Positions 44,239 through 53,657 of a stretch of 64,000 bases of DNA are shown here, in pieces. The DNA lies in contig JACREQ010000058.1 in NCBI GenBank assembly GCA_016218155.1, positions 29,078-93,077 of the forward strand, written 5' to 3'. Source of the DNA: Bacteroidia bacterium (GTDB lineage: Bacteria > Bacteroidota > Bacteroidia > Bacteroidales > GWA2-32-17). The notes beneath the pieces were generated by a model that was not told the origin of the DNA, ran no database searches, and saw only the letters and a program-made list of their open reading frames with translations. The number at the start of each line of letters is the position of its first letter. Within the stretch, counting starts at the first letter, position 1. Made by a program: the position numbers and the translations under genes.

Positions 44239-46008
44239 TTAACGGTCAAAATCTAAATTCAATCTGTCTTTCATTTTTAATAAAGCAGGATTCATTTGCG
44301 CAAAGAACTGATATTTTTCAATATCTGTATATGGTTTTGCATTTTCTTTTTCGGTGTGCTCACTTACTTCAACTTTAATTGTAATGCTGCTATTTTTAAG
44401 ATTTTGCTTTAAAAAATACAAAATCTCATCATGCATTTTTTTTAGCTCGTCTTCCTGTGATTTAGTAATAACCTGAACAATAATCTGATTATTTTCCGAG
44501 AGTTTCGGAATACTTGATAAAAGCATTGGGCTAATTCTTACTGCACCTTTTTTAGTATCTGCATATTGAAGCCATACTTTTTCAAGTTCTTCGTTTGTGA
44601 ATGGAGTATTAAAATTAGCTTCGGTTGTGATTGAAGTTTGAGTTGTTGACGTATTTTTTTCAGTTTTATCTTCATTTAAAGCTTTTTTTATCATAAAGCT
44701 TTTTGGCTTTGAATTTTCTTCAGATTTGTATTCTGTTTTTTCTTCTTTAACTACACTGGGGCTAGTTTTGAGTGTTGTGTTAACAGTTTGATTTATTGTT
44801 GAAGTATTAGTCTGAATAATTGGTTTTTGAGTAATAGTTTCGGTTTTTGAAATCTCTGGATTAGTTTTAATCTGATTGCTTGAGTTATTTGTATTAATCT
44901 GATTTGAAGTAATATGACCTGACAGATTGCAAATTTTAACAAGAGCTAATTCAACATGTAGTCTTTTGTTATGGCTATTCCTATAATCGATATCACATTG
45001 ATTGCTGATTTCTAAAGCTTTGAATATGAAGTCGATTCCAATTTGGTTTGCCTGAAATTTATATCTGTCGGCAATTGATTTACCTACTTCAAGTAGTTGA
45101 ATAGTTATAGAATCTTTGCAAACTAAAAGATCGCGGAAATGAGCAGCTAAACCGGTAATGAAAAATTGTGATTCAAATCCTTTTGAAAGAATTTCATTAA
45201 AAAGAATTAGCGATTGAGGTATATTTCCTGAAATAAAATTTTCAGTGAGTTTAAAATAATAATCGTAGTCGAGAACATTTAGGTTATCTATTACTTTATC
45301 ATAGGTTATTTCATTACCACAGAAACTTACAATCTGATCGAAAATTGATAAAGCATCTCTCATTGCACCATCAGCTTTTTGTGCAATAACATTTAATGCT
45401 TCAGATTCTGCGATTACATTCTCGCTTTCGGCAACAAATTGCAGATGTCCTACAATATCGTTAATATTTATTCTGTTAAAATCAAAAATCTGGCAACGGG
45501 AAAGTATAGTTGGAATAATTTTTTGTTTTTCGGTTGTTGCCAGAATGAAAATTGCATGAGCAGGAGGTTCTTCAAGTGTTTTTAGAAATGAGTTAAATGC
45601 AGAGGTAGAGAGCATGTGAACCTCGTCTATTATATACACGTTATATTTTCCTAATTGTGGTGGTATTCTAACCTGATCGATTAAATTTCGCATACCATCA
45701 ACAGAATTATTTGATGCAGCATCAAGTTCGTGAATATTAAATGAACTTGATTTATTAAACCCCTTACATGATTCGCATTCGTCGCAAGGCTCAATATTTT
45801 CGGTAGGATTGAAGCAATTAATGGTTTTTGCGAAAATTCTTGCGCAAGTTGTTTTTCCTACACCACGTGGACCACAGAATAAATAAGCATGTGCTAAATG
45901 CTTGGTTTTAATTGAATTTTTTAGTGTAGTTGTAATAGATTCCTGACCAACAACTGTTTTAAATGTGTCGGGGCGGTATTTTCGTGCAGATACAATAAAT
46001 TCGGCCAT
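44239..46008 (-). CDS. dnaX: DNA polymerase III subunits gamma and tau
   Basis: This 589-residue clamp-loader ATPase has Walker A GPRGVGKTTCARIFA, a zinc module (CFNPTENIEPCDECESC), the Walker B DEVHML, the SRC motif (ILSRCQIFDF) and the domain III collar. A Thr/Asn/Lys-rich linker (about 365-460) is followed by a C-terminal domain (FTNEELEKVWLQYADTKKGA...). Within the linker, codons 440-442 (ATA AAA AAA) plus GCT give a run of seven As; a -1 shift there leads to a stop after three codons. An unshifted product is tau-like. The upstream -7 box TATCTTTG lies 18 bp before the ATG. Confidence 0.97.
   Translation of the reverse strand: MAEFIVSARKYRPDTFKTVVGQESITTTLKNSIKTKHLAHAYLFCGPRGVGKTTCARIFAKTINCFNPTENIEPCDECESCKGFNKSSSFNIHELDAASNNSVDGMRNLIDQVRIPPQLGKYNVYIIDEVHMLSTSAFNSFLKTLEEPPAHAIFILATTEKQKIIPTILSRCQIFDFNRININDIVGHLQFVAESENVIAESEALNVIAQKADGAMRDALSIFDQIVSFCGNEITYDKVIDNLNVLDYDYYFKLTENFISGNIPQSLILFNEILSKGFESQFFITGLAAHFRDLLVCKDSITIQLLEVGKSIADRYKFQANQIGIDFIFKALEISNQCDIDYRNSHNKRLHVELALVKICNLSGHITSNQINTNNSSNQIKTNPEISKTETITQKPIIQTNTSTINQTVNTTLKTSPSVVKEEKTEYKSEENSKPKSFMIKKALNEDKTEKNTSTTQTSITTEANFNTPFTNEELEKVWLQYADTKKGAVRISPMLLSSIPKLSENNQIIVQVITKSQEDELKKMHDEILYFLKQNLKNSSITIKVEVSEHTEKENAKPYTDIEKYQFFAQMNPALLKMKDRLNLDFDR
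44683..44689 (-). promoter_or_regulatory. A7 slippery run in dnaX, candidate -1 frameshift site
   Basis: Seven As on the coding strand in phase A-AAA-AAA at codons 440-442. A -1 slip reads AGC TTT AAA TGA, giving a 445-residue product that lacks the C-terminal domain, analogous to gamma of E. coli (slippery A-AAA-AAG). No convincing stimulatory stem-loop was seen downstream. Confidence 0.45.
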
Positions 46009-46025
46009 GTAATTTCTTATTTTTT

Positions 46026-46033
46026 CAAAGATA
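46026..46033 (-). promoter_or_regulatory. Candidate -7 box of dnaX
   Basis: TATCTTTG on the minus strand, 17 bp before the dnaX ATG; no clear -33 element. Confidence 0.4.
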
Positions 46034-46055
46034 ATAAATCCCGAAAATATTTTAT

Positions 46056-46094
46056 AAAAAAAAGGGTTCTCTTATTTAAGAAAACCCTTTTTTA
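46056..46094 (-). terminator. Intrinsic terminator after the TonB-receptor operon
   Basis: AAAAAAAGGGTTCTCTTA pairs with TTAAGAAAACCCTTTTTT: a strong stem with A/T runs on both sides, located between dnaX and the 46.1-kb lipoprotein gene. It separates the lipoprotein operon from dnaX. Confidence 0.85.
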
Positions 46095-46110
46095 TTTATT
46101 ATGATTTAGT

Positions 46111-47409
46111 CTAGTTTGGTTTAGCGCTAAGCATAAGTGTTGTCAATTCCCATGTAGCAACGTTTGAAGTTGAACAAGTATATTTAAAAGCGAAATGAAC
46201 ATTAGTTCCATTTAATGCTGATAAATCAATGTTTCCTGAAGGAGTATCTGTCCAACTGCCGGGTGATAAAGTTAATGGAGTAACTTCAGTCCATGTGGCA
46301 AGATTTGGATTACCTGTTCCTGAATAATCTAAAGAAGTATAAAGTTTTAATGAACCATCACCTGCAGTTCCATAATTCATCGTTGAAATAAAACTCAATG
46401 TTTCTGAATTATAATTGTTAAAATTGATAGAAGGACTAATTAACCAGTCTTCATTAGCATAATATGAACCAGAATAGCCACTCATTTTAGCACCATAAGA
46501 AGATGCTGCCCATATCTGATCACCAAGTACGTTATATTGAGTAAAAGTGCCAAGGCTGGTAGTAAAGGTTTCATTAATAATATTTACCGGATAAATTATT
46601 GTAGAATCCCAGTTTTGAAGATCATTTAAATCACGAATGTAAAATTGTTTTGCTCCACTGTATTCGCTTAAAATACCAACAATATCTCCTTGTCCTTTAG
46701 GCATTAGTTCAGCTCTAAAGTTTGCATATCCGCTGTTTCTTAAGATAATTGAATTTCCTGCAGAGTCTAATATTGTGCGATTTGTTGTAACATTTACATC
46801 AGCATATACGCTACCAACTTCTGCAAAATGTACTTTAGTTAATTTTACAAGCATATTTAGGTTTGGGTCGCCACCAACTATTGAAGGTATAGTGCGAATA
46901 ATTGGAGTTGGTGGATTGCCAGGTAAACTGTCGTTAAAAATGTGAGTGTTAATTAAAACTTCGGGTATACGACCAATAGTTCCTCCATAAGTATAACCAA
47001 TTTGTGGTACTCCTCCATAGACGCCTAAATACAAGCCTGTTAGTTTTACAAATATTCTTTGTCCTTTTTTAAAAGTTGTGTACAAACTGGTTTTATCAAC
47101 AGCAATTTGAATTCCGGCTGTATTATCTTGTAAATAAATAGTTTTATAAATATTTCCCGATTCATCATCTGCACTTATAATGCCTTGAATTATAGGGTTT
47201 ACGATAGTGTCGGTGCCGATTATCATCGTATCTCCAATTGAAACAAAACCTGTTGAGGCAGTTTTTAATTTTGCAATAGTTAAATTAGACGTAAAATCAA
47301 CTTTTGGAGTTTTTTGTTCAGGGGTGCTGTATTTTTCTTTTATACAACCATTAAAAAATATTACAACCATTGATAGAACAAGGATGTAAAGTTTAGATGT
47401 GTATTTCAT
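46111..47409 (-). CDS. DUF5689 plus choice-of-anchor-J lipoprotein
   Basis: This 432-residue protein has a lipoprotein leader (LVLSMVVIFFNGC). The first half (about 40-260) is an OB-fold-like DUF5689 domain (IIQGIISADDESGNIYKTIYLQDNTAGIQIAVD ... IFVKLTGLYLG). The second half (about 275-432) is a jelly-roll 'choice-of-anchor J' domain (LGTFTQYNVLGDQIWAASSYGAKMSGYSG ... NEDWLISPSINF). OB-folds of this kind can bind nucleic acid. It is third gene of an operon with a TonB receptor and a shorter paralogous lipoprotein. Confidence 0.82.
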   Translation of the reverse strand: MKYTSKLYILVLSMVVIFFNGCIKEKYSTPEQKTPKVDFTSNLTIAKLKTASTGFVSIGDTMIIGTDTIVNPIIQGIISADDESGNIYKTIYLQDNTAGIQIAVDKTSLYTTFKKGQRIFVKLTGLYLGVYGGVPQIGYTYGGTIGRIPEVLINTHIFNDSLPGNPPTPIIRTIPSIVGGDPNLNMLVKLTKVHFAEVGSVYADVNVTTNRTILDSAGNSIILRNSGYANFRAELMPKGQGDIVGILSEYSGAKQFYIRDLNDLQNWDSTIIYPVNIINETFTTSLGTFTQYNVLGDQIWAASSYGAKMSGYSGSYYANEDWLISPSINFNNYNSETLSFISTMNYGTAGDGSLKLYTSLDYSGTGNPNLATWTEVTPLTLSPGSWTDTPSGNIDLSALNGTNVHFAFKYTCSTSNVATWELTTLMLSAKPN

Positions 47410-47451
47410 ATTTTAAGTTTTATGAATTTTATTAATTGAGTTTATGATTGC

Positions 47452-48039
47452 TTATAATGGCTCACCTGTTAGTTTTATTTTAGTTAACTCCCATGTAGGT
47501 ACACCAGTGGTAGTGCATAGATATTTAAACGCAATATAAACTTTAGCTCCTGTAACAGAAGATAAATTAATTGGTCCTGAACTTACCCATGTAAAGTTAC
47601 CAAGTGAAATATTTATTGGAGTTACTTCTACCCATGTTGCAAGGTGTGGATCGCCTGTTCCAGTATAATCGTTAGAAGTATAAAGTTTTAATGAGCCATC
47701 TCCAGGATTACCATATTTTGTAGCTGAATTAAAACTTAAAGTTTCATTCTTATAGCTGTCAAAATTTATTGGTTTACTTATTAACCAATCTTCGTTAGCA
47801 TTGTATGAACCTGAATAGCCAGACATATTAGCATAAGTTGTTCCGCTATACACAGCAGCAGCCCATACTTGAGCTCCTGTAACACTATACTGGGTAAATG
47901 AACCGAGCGAATCTTTAAATGTCTCGTTAAATATAAAATAAGGGGCTGGAGGAGTGTCAAAATCTTCTTTAATACACCCTGTGAGAAATGTTAATCCTAA
48001 AGAAAATAGAATTAATGATATTTTAAATATATGTTTCAT
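47452..48039 (-). CDS. Choice-of-anchor-J lipoprotein (paralogue of the 46.1-kb C-terminal half)
   Basis: This 195-residue protein has a lipoprotein leader (LILFSLGLTFLTGC, then IKEDFDTPPAP). A single jelly-roll domain follows, clearly homologous to the C-terminal half of the next gene: SLGSFTQYSVTGAQVWAAAVYSG, MSGYSGSYNANEDWLISKPINFDSY, DGSLKLYTSNDYTGTGDPHLATWVEVTP. The two probably arose by duplication. It is the middle gene of the operon, 26 bp after the TonB receptor stop. It likely sits on the cell surface beside the receptor as a ligand-binding or capping subunit. Confidence 0.8.
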   Translation of the reverse strand: MKHIFKISLILFSLGLTFLTGCIKEDFDTPPAPYFIFNETFKDSLGSFTQYSVTGAQVWAAAVYSGTTYANMSGYSGSYNANEDWLISKPINFDSYKNETLSFNSATKYGNPGDGSLKLYTSNDYTGTGDPHLATWVEVTPINISLGNFTWVSSGPINLSSVTGAKVYIAFKYLCTTTGVPTWELTKIKLTGEPL

Positions 48040-48065
48040 ATTAAGTTTTTTATTTTAATGATAAA

Positions 48066-50777
48066 TTAAAATCTGAATGTAAACATTAAGAAAAAAGTTC
48101 TGCCATAACCATAATAATACTTCGGTGGAAACTTATCTAATGATGCAATATCATACGAAAAACGTAATTGTTCGTATCCTCCAGTAATAAGGTCTTGGTT
48201 ATTTAATACATTATTTAGGTTAAAATTAATACCAAAATAATATTCTTTAATCTTCCATGATTTACCAATAGATAAATCAACAGTATAACCACCATCAAGT
48301 TTTTCTTGTTCTGTTACTTTGTTAATAATAGGATCTCCAAGCCCAACGTCAAGTGTTTGTATTGCAAATTCTGTTCTGGGAGATGCAGCAAAGTCAAGAT
48401 ACATTTTATCAAAATAATTAAAATTGGCACTAAAAAACCAGAACTTAGAATTATTGTATTTTAAACCTAATGAACCTGCATTCTGTGGTCCAGATGGGAC
48501 ATAGAAATATTTCTGATATACTGTATATACCTGATCCGGAACGGAATTGTTTTCGGCAGAAAGTGTTTCTTTTGGTCTAGAAGTATATCTGTAATTTCCT
48601 AAGTTAATTGCACATGAGGCGGTAATTTCTTTTGTTAATTTTACATCAGCACCAAACTCAATACCTTGATGTATCTTGTCAATGCCTTGTAATGCTATCT
48701 GTACGAATGAATGATATTGGTCATCATAGTAGCTCTTAACATCGGTCTGGTGATTAAATGAAGTTTCATATGCAGTTAATCGTGCATTTATTTTTTCGCC
48801 TTTATAAATATAACTTAATTCACCACCAAATACAACTTCATTTTCAAGATTAGTTAATAATCGGTTACTAACACGGGGTGTAAGAAAAGCATTTTCAGGT
48901 AAAGGTGATTTTGTATAATATGTAGCATTTGCAACAAAATATTGACGTCCACTTAATTTATAGGTAATGCCACCTTTTGTTAAATAATTTAAGTAGTTTA
49001 ATGTTTCGCTTTTTCCAAAAGAATTATTTGGGTTACGACCATTTTTCACATTACCTTCTCTCCAGAAAGAAGTGTTAGTCAATTGTAATCCAACATAAAA
49101 ATCAACTTTATTATAACGGAACTGACTCATTCCCCATAATTGCTCCTGATTGAAATGCAAATTATAATCATAACCAAATTTATCTCCAACCTGTATGTGT
49201 CTGTTAGGATTATTTAAGTCGTTTTGCATTGCATTTGGATCACTAGGAAAATCTCTTTCAGCAAACTGGTCAACGTCTAACCAATAATTTGCTCCAAGTA
49301 AGTCAGACATTACTTTAAAATAATGTGTGTTACTTGATAGTGCCATCAAGCCACCATTAATAGTAATATTATCATTTAACTGATGATTTAAATTTGCATG
49401 GAAACTTAATTGTTTGTTGTCTTTTCTTTGTTCTTCCACAACGTATCTTGCCGATTGACCAGCGCCATTTGCTAAATAGTTTGTCTGATATAATTGATCC
49501 CAGTTAATTTGGCTAATAGATGGATTGTTAGCCCAGTTATTTGCCATCATTGAAGGAATTACTCCTGCAACGTTTGTGTCAGCTATTTGGTAACTAGGTA
49601 AATATCTGTAATAATCCGGGCGTGGGTCATTCGCATTATACCAATTCAACGCAGTTGTTCCGAATCTGCCAAAAGAATATCCAACAGATGTTGTGAGTTT
49701 TGTAGCATCATTAATTTTCAAATTATCTGTTAGCATAATTGATGGCTGATGAACGTTACGAATTTTTGCATTTCTTTTTTCATCACCCTGAAATCCCCAG
49801 TTAGGGTTATAATAATGTGAGCCGGTTAAATCGTATGCTTCCTGAACAGCACCTGCCTGCATTGCTCTTTTATATGGTGAACCTAAAAATGTTAGAGCCA
49901 GGCTGTGTTTATCGGAAAGTCTCTTTTCTGCAGCAGCAAAATATGAATAAGCATCATACCATGTTCCTTCAACGTATCCATTTTCTGCCCATCTTTTTGA
50001 ACCACTTAAAACAAATGCCCAACCATTTTCCTGCATACCTGTTGCATAAGTATACATTAATCTATGGTTATAAGATTTATTTGCCATGGCATAAGAAAAA
50101 TTACTTTGTTTTCTTATTTGACCTGCACAAGTGTTAATATTTGTTTCGCCACCAATAGTACCTAGTGCATAAGTTGATGGAGTTAATCCATGTTGGCTGT
50201 CTTTGTTCTTTGTTACATTATTCAGACCGCCCCACTCAGAATATGAAGCGCGACCGTTTTCAGGGTCGTTTAATGGCAAGCCATTCATGTACATCATAAT
50301 GTCTGCACCATCATAACCTCTAACTCTGAAGTTTGCTGCACTTAATGAAAAAGATGCTGCAGATACAAATGCATCGTTTGAAGAGTGAAGTAATCCTGAA
50401 ACAGATTGTCCCGATTTATCATTATCAAAATCGGAATCTGATAAGGTTATCTCAGCAACACCTGTACCTTCAGCATTTGAACTTTTTGCACTCATGCCAA
50501 TATCACCAAGGTCAATTCCATTTTCAGGAACTTTAATGTTTGATGTATAAGCAGCTAAGTCTTCGGAAACAATTGTGATTGAATAATCACCGGGTACTAC
50601 AGAAAGTTCAAAATTCCCTTTAGCATCTGTTTTCGTTTCAAAAGTCTGAATACTAACAGTTACTCCTGGAATAGGTTGTTTTGTTTGACTGTCAACAGCA
50701 CGGCCCTTAACAGTAGTTTGTGCAAAGCTTTGCCCTATTAAGCAAAACGAAAGCATTAAAAAAGTTATAAATTTCAT
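48066..50777 (-). CDS. TonB-dependent outer-membrane receptor with carboxypeptidase-regulatory-like domain
   Basis: This 903-residue protein has a signal peptide (MKFITFLMLSFCLIGQSFAQ). A carboxypeptidase-regulatory-like domain follows (about 21-100: TTVKGRAVDSQTKQPIPGVTVSIQ). The plug domain is ASFSLSAANFRVRGYDGADIMMYMNGLPLNDPENG. The 22-strand barrel ends with YYYGYGRTFFLMFTFRF, a C-terminal Phe. It imports a large ligand with energy from TonB. No SusD is present, so a polysaccharide role is not indicated. It heads an operon with two surface lipoproteins. A possible -7 box (TACCTTTG) lies 34-41 bp upstream. Confidence 0.95.
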   Translation of the reverse strand: MKFITFLMLSFCLIGQSFAQTTVKGRAVDSQTKQPIPGVTVSIQTFETKTDAKGNFELSVVPGDYSITIVSEDLAAYTSNIKVPENGIDLGDIGMSAKSSNAEGTGVAEITLSDSDFDNDKSGQSVSGLLHSSNDAFVSAASFSLSAANFRVRGYDGADIMMYMNGLPLNDPENGRASYSEWGGLNNVTKNKDSQHGLTPSTYALGTIGGETNINTCAGQIRKQSNFSYAMANKSYNHRLMYTYATGMQENGWAFVLSGSKRWAENGYVEGTWYDAYSYFAAAEKRLSDKHSLALTFLGSPYKRAMQAGAVQEAYDLTGSHYYNPNWGFQGDEKRNAKIRNVHQPSIMLTDNLKINDATKLTTSVGYSFGRFGTTALNWYNANDPRPDYYRYLPSYQIADTNVAGVIPSMMANNWANNPSISQINWDQLYQTNYLANGAGQSARYVVEEQRKDNKQLSFHANLNHQLNDNITINGGLMALSSNTHYFKVMSDLLGANYWLDVDQFAERDFPSDPNAMQNDLNNPNRHIQVGDKFGYDYNLHFNQEQLWGMSQFRYNKVDFYVGLQLTNTSFWREGNVKNGRNPNNSFGKSETLNYLNYLTKGGITYKLSGRQYFVANATYYTKSPLPENAFLTPRVSNRLLTNLENEVVFGGELSYIYKGEKINARLTAYETSFNHQTDVKSYYDDQYHSFVQIALQGIDKIHQGIEFGADVKLTKEITASCAINLGNYRYTSRPKETLSAENNSVPDQVYTVYQKYFYVPSGPQNAGSLGLKYNNSKFWFFSANFNYFDKMYLDFAASPRTEFAIQTLDVGLGDPIINKVTEQEKLDGGYTVDLSIGKSWKIKEYYFGINFNLNNVLNNQDLITGGYEQLRFSYDIASLDKFPPKYYYGYGRTFFLMFTFRF

Positions 50778-50810
50778 TCTAAATTATTTTTCAAAAAAGA
50801 TAAAGGGTGA

Positions 50811-50818
50811 CAAAGGTA
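50811..50818 (-). promoter_or_regulatory. Candidate -7 box of the TonB-receptor operon
   Basis: TACCTTTG on the minus strand; TTTG lies 15 bp upstream (shorter than the usual 19). Confidence 0.4.
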
Positions 50819-50837
50819 TGCAAATACTTAATGCAAA

Positions 50838-51049
50838 ATGTAAATTTTGAATTAATTGTTATATGATACTGATATGTAGTTTGTTTAAATGTGTTTTTTT
50901 GCTAAATTATATTTTTTGAAATGTTTTTTAAGCATAAAAATTATGTTTAAATTTTAATGGTAATCGTTTTTAATTTAATTAATATGATTAATAATATATA
51001 ATTTTGTTTTTGATTGAGTTTTTCAATTGTTTTCAATATTGAAATAAAT
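50838..51049. other. AT-rich intergenic region between divergent genes
   Basis: Besides a TAATTTTG -7-like box at 50999-51006 for the plus-strand gene, no gene or repeat is visible. Confidence 0.4.
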
Positions 51050-52339
51050 ATGTTTCTGAAATTATTTTTATTAGTGATATCAATTTTTATATGTCTTTTT
51101 GGTTTCTCTCAAAAAGATGGTAAACTTGATAAAAAATTTGGAAAAAAGGGGATTACAATTACTGATATTAATTGCGATAATGATTATACAAAGTCAATAG
51201 CAATTCAGGAAGACGGTAAAATTGTTTTAGCTGGTTTTACTGATAACGGTGTAAACGAAGATTTTGCTGTTTGCCGTTTTAATTTAGATGGTTCAATAGA
51301 TACTTCATTCGGAAATAAAGGTAAAATTATAACACCGATTGGAGGGGATTATGATATTGCAAATTCCGTCAAGATACAATCAACCGGTAAAATTATCGTA
51401 GCCGGATATATAGGTAATGAGGTAAAAGAAGATTTTACTTTAGTTAGATATAATAATGATGGTATATTAGATAGTTCTTTTGGAAAGAATGGAATCTCGG
51501 TTACTTCAATTGGGAAATATTTGGATGTTATATTAGGAATTCAAATTCTGACTGATGATAAAATTATTGCTGCAGGAAAAACTTTTGATGGTAAAAAATA
51601 TTCTTTTGCAATGGCAAAATTTCTAAAAAATGGCCATGTTGATACTCAATTCGGTGATTCCGGAATTGTTGTTTCAGATATTTTAAATTCAGATGCAATA
51701 GCCAATTCGGTAGTAATTCAGAATGATGGAAAAATTATTTTAGGTGGTGATATAAGAAATGGGATATACTCAGATTTTGCAATGGTAAGGTATTTTCCTG
51801 ATGGTTTTATTGATGAGTCATTTGGGAAAAATGGTGTTGTTGTTACTTCAATAAGCGAGCAGAATGATAATCTTACTTCAATCCTTGTTCAGCCTGATGG
51901 TAAGATTATTTCCAGTGGACATGTTTTTAATAAAGAGTTTAGCAATTTTGCTGCTGTGAGATATTTAATGGATGGCAAAATTGATTCTACATTTGGTAAT
52001 AAAGGTATTGTAATTAACGATGAAAAAGGATCTATAGAAATTGTTAATTCATCATTATTACAGGATGACGGTAAGGTTATTTTAATCGGAAATTTAACAA
52101 CAGATACTATAACCAATATTAAAGCAATAAGATACACTAATCAGGGTAAACTTGACAAAACTTTTGGACGAGGAGGGAAAATTATTTCCAAAGTATCTAA
52201 AAACTATAGATGTAATTATGCTTATGCAGCAGCTTTGCAAAAAGACGGGAATATATTAATTGCTGGAAACTCAAGAAGAGAAACTTATACAGATTTAACC
52301 ATATTAAGGTTATTATGTAAAAAAGAGAATCTTTATTAG
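51050..52339 (+). CDS. Secreted delta-60 repeat protein
   Basis: This 429-residue protein has a signal peptide (MFLKLFLLVISIFICLFGFSQ). Seven or so repeats of about 55 residues follow, of the 'delta-60' type: 'QxDGKIIxAGxxxNxxxxDFAxxRYxxDGxIDxSFGxxGxx'. Examples are QEDGKIVLAGFTDNGVNEDFAVCRFNLDGSIDTSFGNKG and QPDGKIISSGHVFNKEFSNFAAVRYLMDGKIDSTFGNKG. These are expected to fold as a beta-propeller. There is no sorting domain. The TTG at 51014 would add 12 residues but places the leader internally, so the ATG is chosen. Function is unknown. Confidence 0.85.
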   Translation: MFLKLFLLVISIFICLFGFSQKDGKLDKKFGKKGITITDINCDNDYTKSIAIQEDGKIVLAGFTDNGVNEDFAVCRFNLDGSIDTSFGNKGKIITPIGGDYDIANSVKIQSTGKIIVAGYIGNEVKEDFTLVRYNNDGILDSSFGKNGISVTSIGKYLDVILGIQILTDDKIIAAGKTFDGKKYSFAMAKFLKNGHVDTQFGDSGIVVSDILNSDAIANSVVIQNDGKIILGGDIRNGIYSDFAMVRYFPDGFIDESFGKNGVVVTSISEQNDNLTSILVQPDGKIISSGHVFNKEFSNFAAVRYLMDGKIDSTFGNKGIVINDEKGSIEIVNSSLLQDDGKVILIGNLTTDTITNIKAIRYTNQGKLDKTFGRGGKIISKVSKNYRCNYAYAAALQKDGNILIAGNSRRETYTDLTILRLLCKKENLY

Positions 52340-52397
52340 AATAATTTAATTATAAACTTTATCCTTATATATTTGCATTAAACTTAAACTATAAATT

Positions 52398-53543
52398 ATG
52401 AAATCATTATTTACTTTAACTGTTTCTTTGTTCTTTGTTAGCAATATATTTGCTCAAACAAGAACATCAGTTGCTAATGGTAACTGGACAATGCCAACAA
52501 CATGGGATTGTATGTGTGTGCCAACACCTGGAAGTGATGTGGTTATTAATCATACAGTAACTTTAACTAGTAATTGGGGATACACGAGTGGCTCTATAAC
52601 TATTAATGCAGGTGGATCTTTAATTCAGGATGCTACTCCGCGAGCATTTGGACAGTCTGGAGGTAGCTTTACTAATGCAGGAACAGTTACGCTTTCAAAA
52701 ATGGCTTTTTATGGTGGCACACTATCAAATTCTGGAGCATTAAATTCTAATGATAGTTTATATTTAGCTGTAAACTTAAATAATACAGGAACTATACAGT
52801 CTAATAATTTATATAGCTCTGCTCAATTAACCAATAGTGGAGGAATTAGTGGAATTAACTTTTTTAATAATGGGACTTTTATAAATAGTACAACTATTAC
52901 ATTTATAAATCATTATAATAATGCTACTTCATACAATAATGGTATTTTAAATTTTACAGATTATACAAATGCCGGAAAATTTTACAATAATGTAAATGGT
53001 TTACTTACAATTTATGCCGATTGTACAAATGGAGATACCATAAATCATGATGCTCATTGGTATAATAATGGCTCAACATTAATAAGTAATGATTTTACAA
53101 ATAAAGATACTCTTGATGCTGTAGCTAGTACAAATAGATTCTGTGTTCAGCATAACAGTACTAATTTAGGTAAAGTAATTGGCGTTCTTGACTTTTGTTG
53201 TATGTTAACAAATACATTTGGAATTAATACTGGTATAATTGGTCCAAATGTAGTTTATTGTCAAAATAGTGGATTTTGTTTTGGTACAATAAAAGAGACT
53301 AATTCTAAATTAAATATTGAAATATTCCCAAACCCGATTAAACAATCATTTACTATTAATACAAATAGTAAATTAATTGAATCTATCGAAATTATAGATA
53401 TTTTAGGAAAAGTTGTTTATTCACAAAAAGTAAATTCTACTGAAGAATTATTAATATTAAGAAATGGTATTCCAGCTGGATTATACATATTAAAAGCAAA
53501 TTCAGCCGAGAATTCTTTTACATCAAAGATTTTGTTTGAGTAG
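52398..53543 (+). CDS. Secreted beta-solenoid protein with T9SS sorting domain
   Basis: This 381-residue protein has a signal peptide (MKSLFTLTVSLFFVSNIFAQ) and a G8-like start (TRTSVANGNWTMPTTWDCMCVPTPGSDVVINHTVTL). A long Asn/Thr/Ser-rich region of beta-solenoid character follows (about 80-280: NNTGTIQSNNLYSSAQLTNSGG). A type IX sorting domain ends it (LNIEIFPNPIKQSFTINTNSK ... GIPAGLYILKANSAENSFTSK). It is exported by T9SS and probably surface-bound. The binding partner is unknown. A terminator follows. Confidence 0.85.
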   Translation: MKSLFTLTVSLFFVSNIFAQTRTSVANGNWTMPTTWDCMCVPTPGSDVVINHTVTLTSNWGYTSGSITINAGGSLIQDATPRAFGQSGGSFTNAGTVTLSKMAFYGGTLSNSGALNSNDSLYLAVNLNNTGTIQSNNLYSSAQLTNSGGISGINFFNNGTFINSTTITFINHYNNATSYNNGILNFTDYTNAGKFYNNVNGLLTIYADCTNGDTINHDAHWYNNGSTLISNDFTNKDTLDAVASTNRFCVQHNSTNLGKVIGVLDFCCMLTNTFGINTGIIGPNVVYCQNSGFCFGTIKETNSKLNIEIFPNPIKQSFTINTNSKLIESIEIIDILGKVVYSQKVNSTEELLILRNGIPAGLYILKANSAENSFTSKILFE

Positions 53544-53566
53544 TATTTTGAAATATTAAGTCCATT

Positions 53567-53604
53567 TAAACCTATTATGTCTTAAAGACCTGTTAGGTTT
53601 TTTA
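53567..53604 (+). terminator. Intrinsic terminator after the T9SS beta-solenoid gene
   Basis: TAAACCTATT and AGGTTTTTT flank an inner GTCTTAAAGAC; the nested hairpin ACCTGTTAGGT ends in six Ts. It is similar to the degenerate hairpin at 0.8 kb. Confidence 0.65.
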
Positions 53605-53657
53605 TTTATAGGTAATTTTTTTTTATTAATTTCGTTGTTTATTTAAAATTCACCGCA

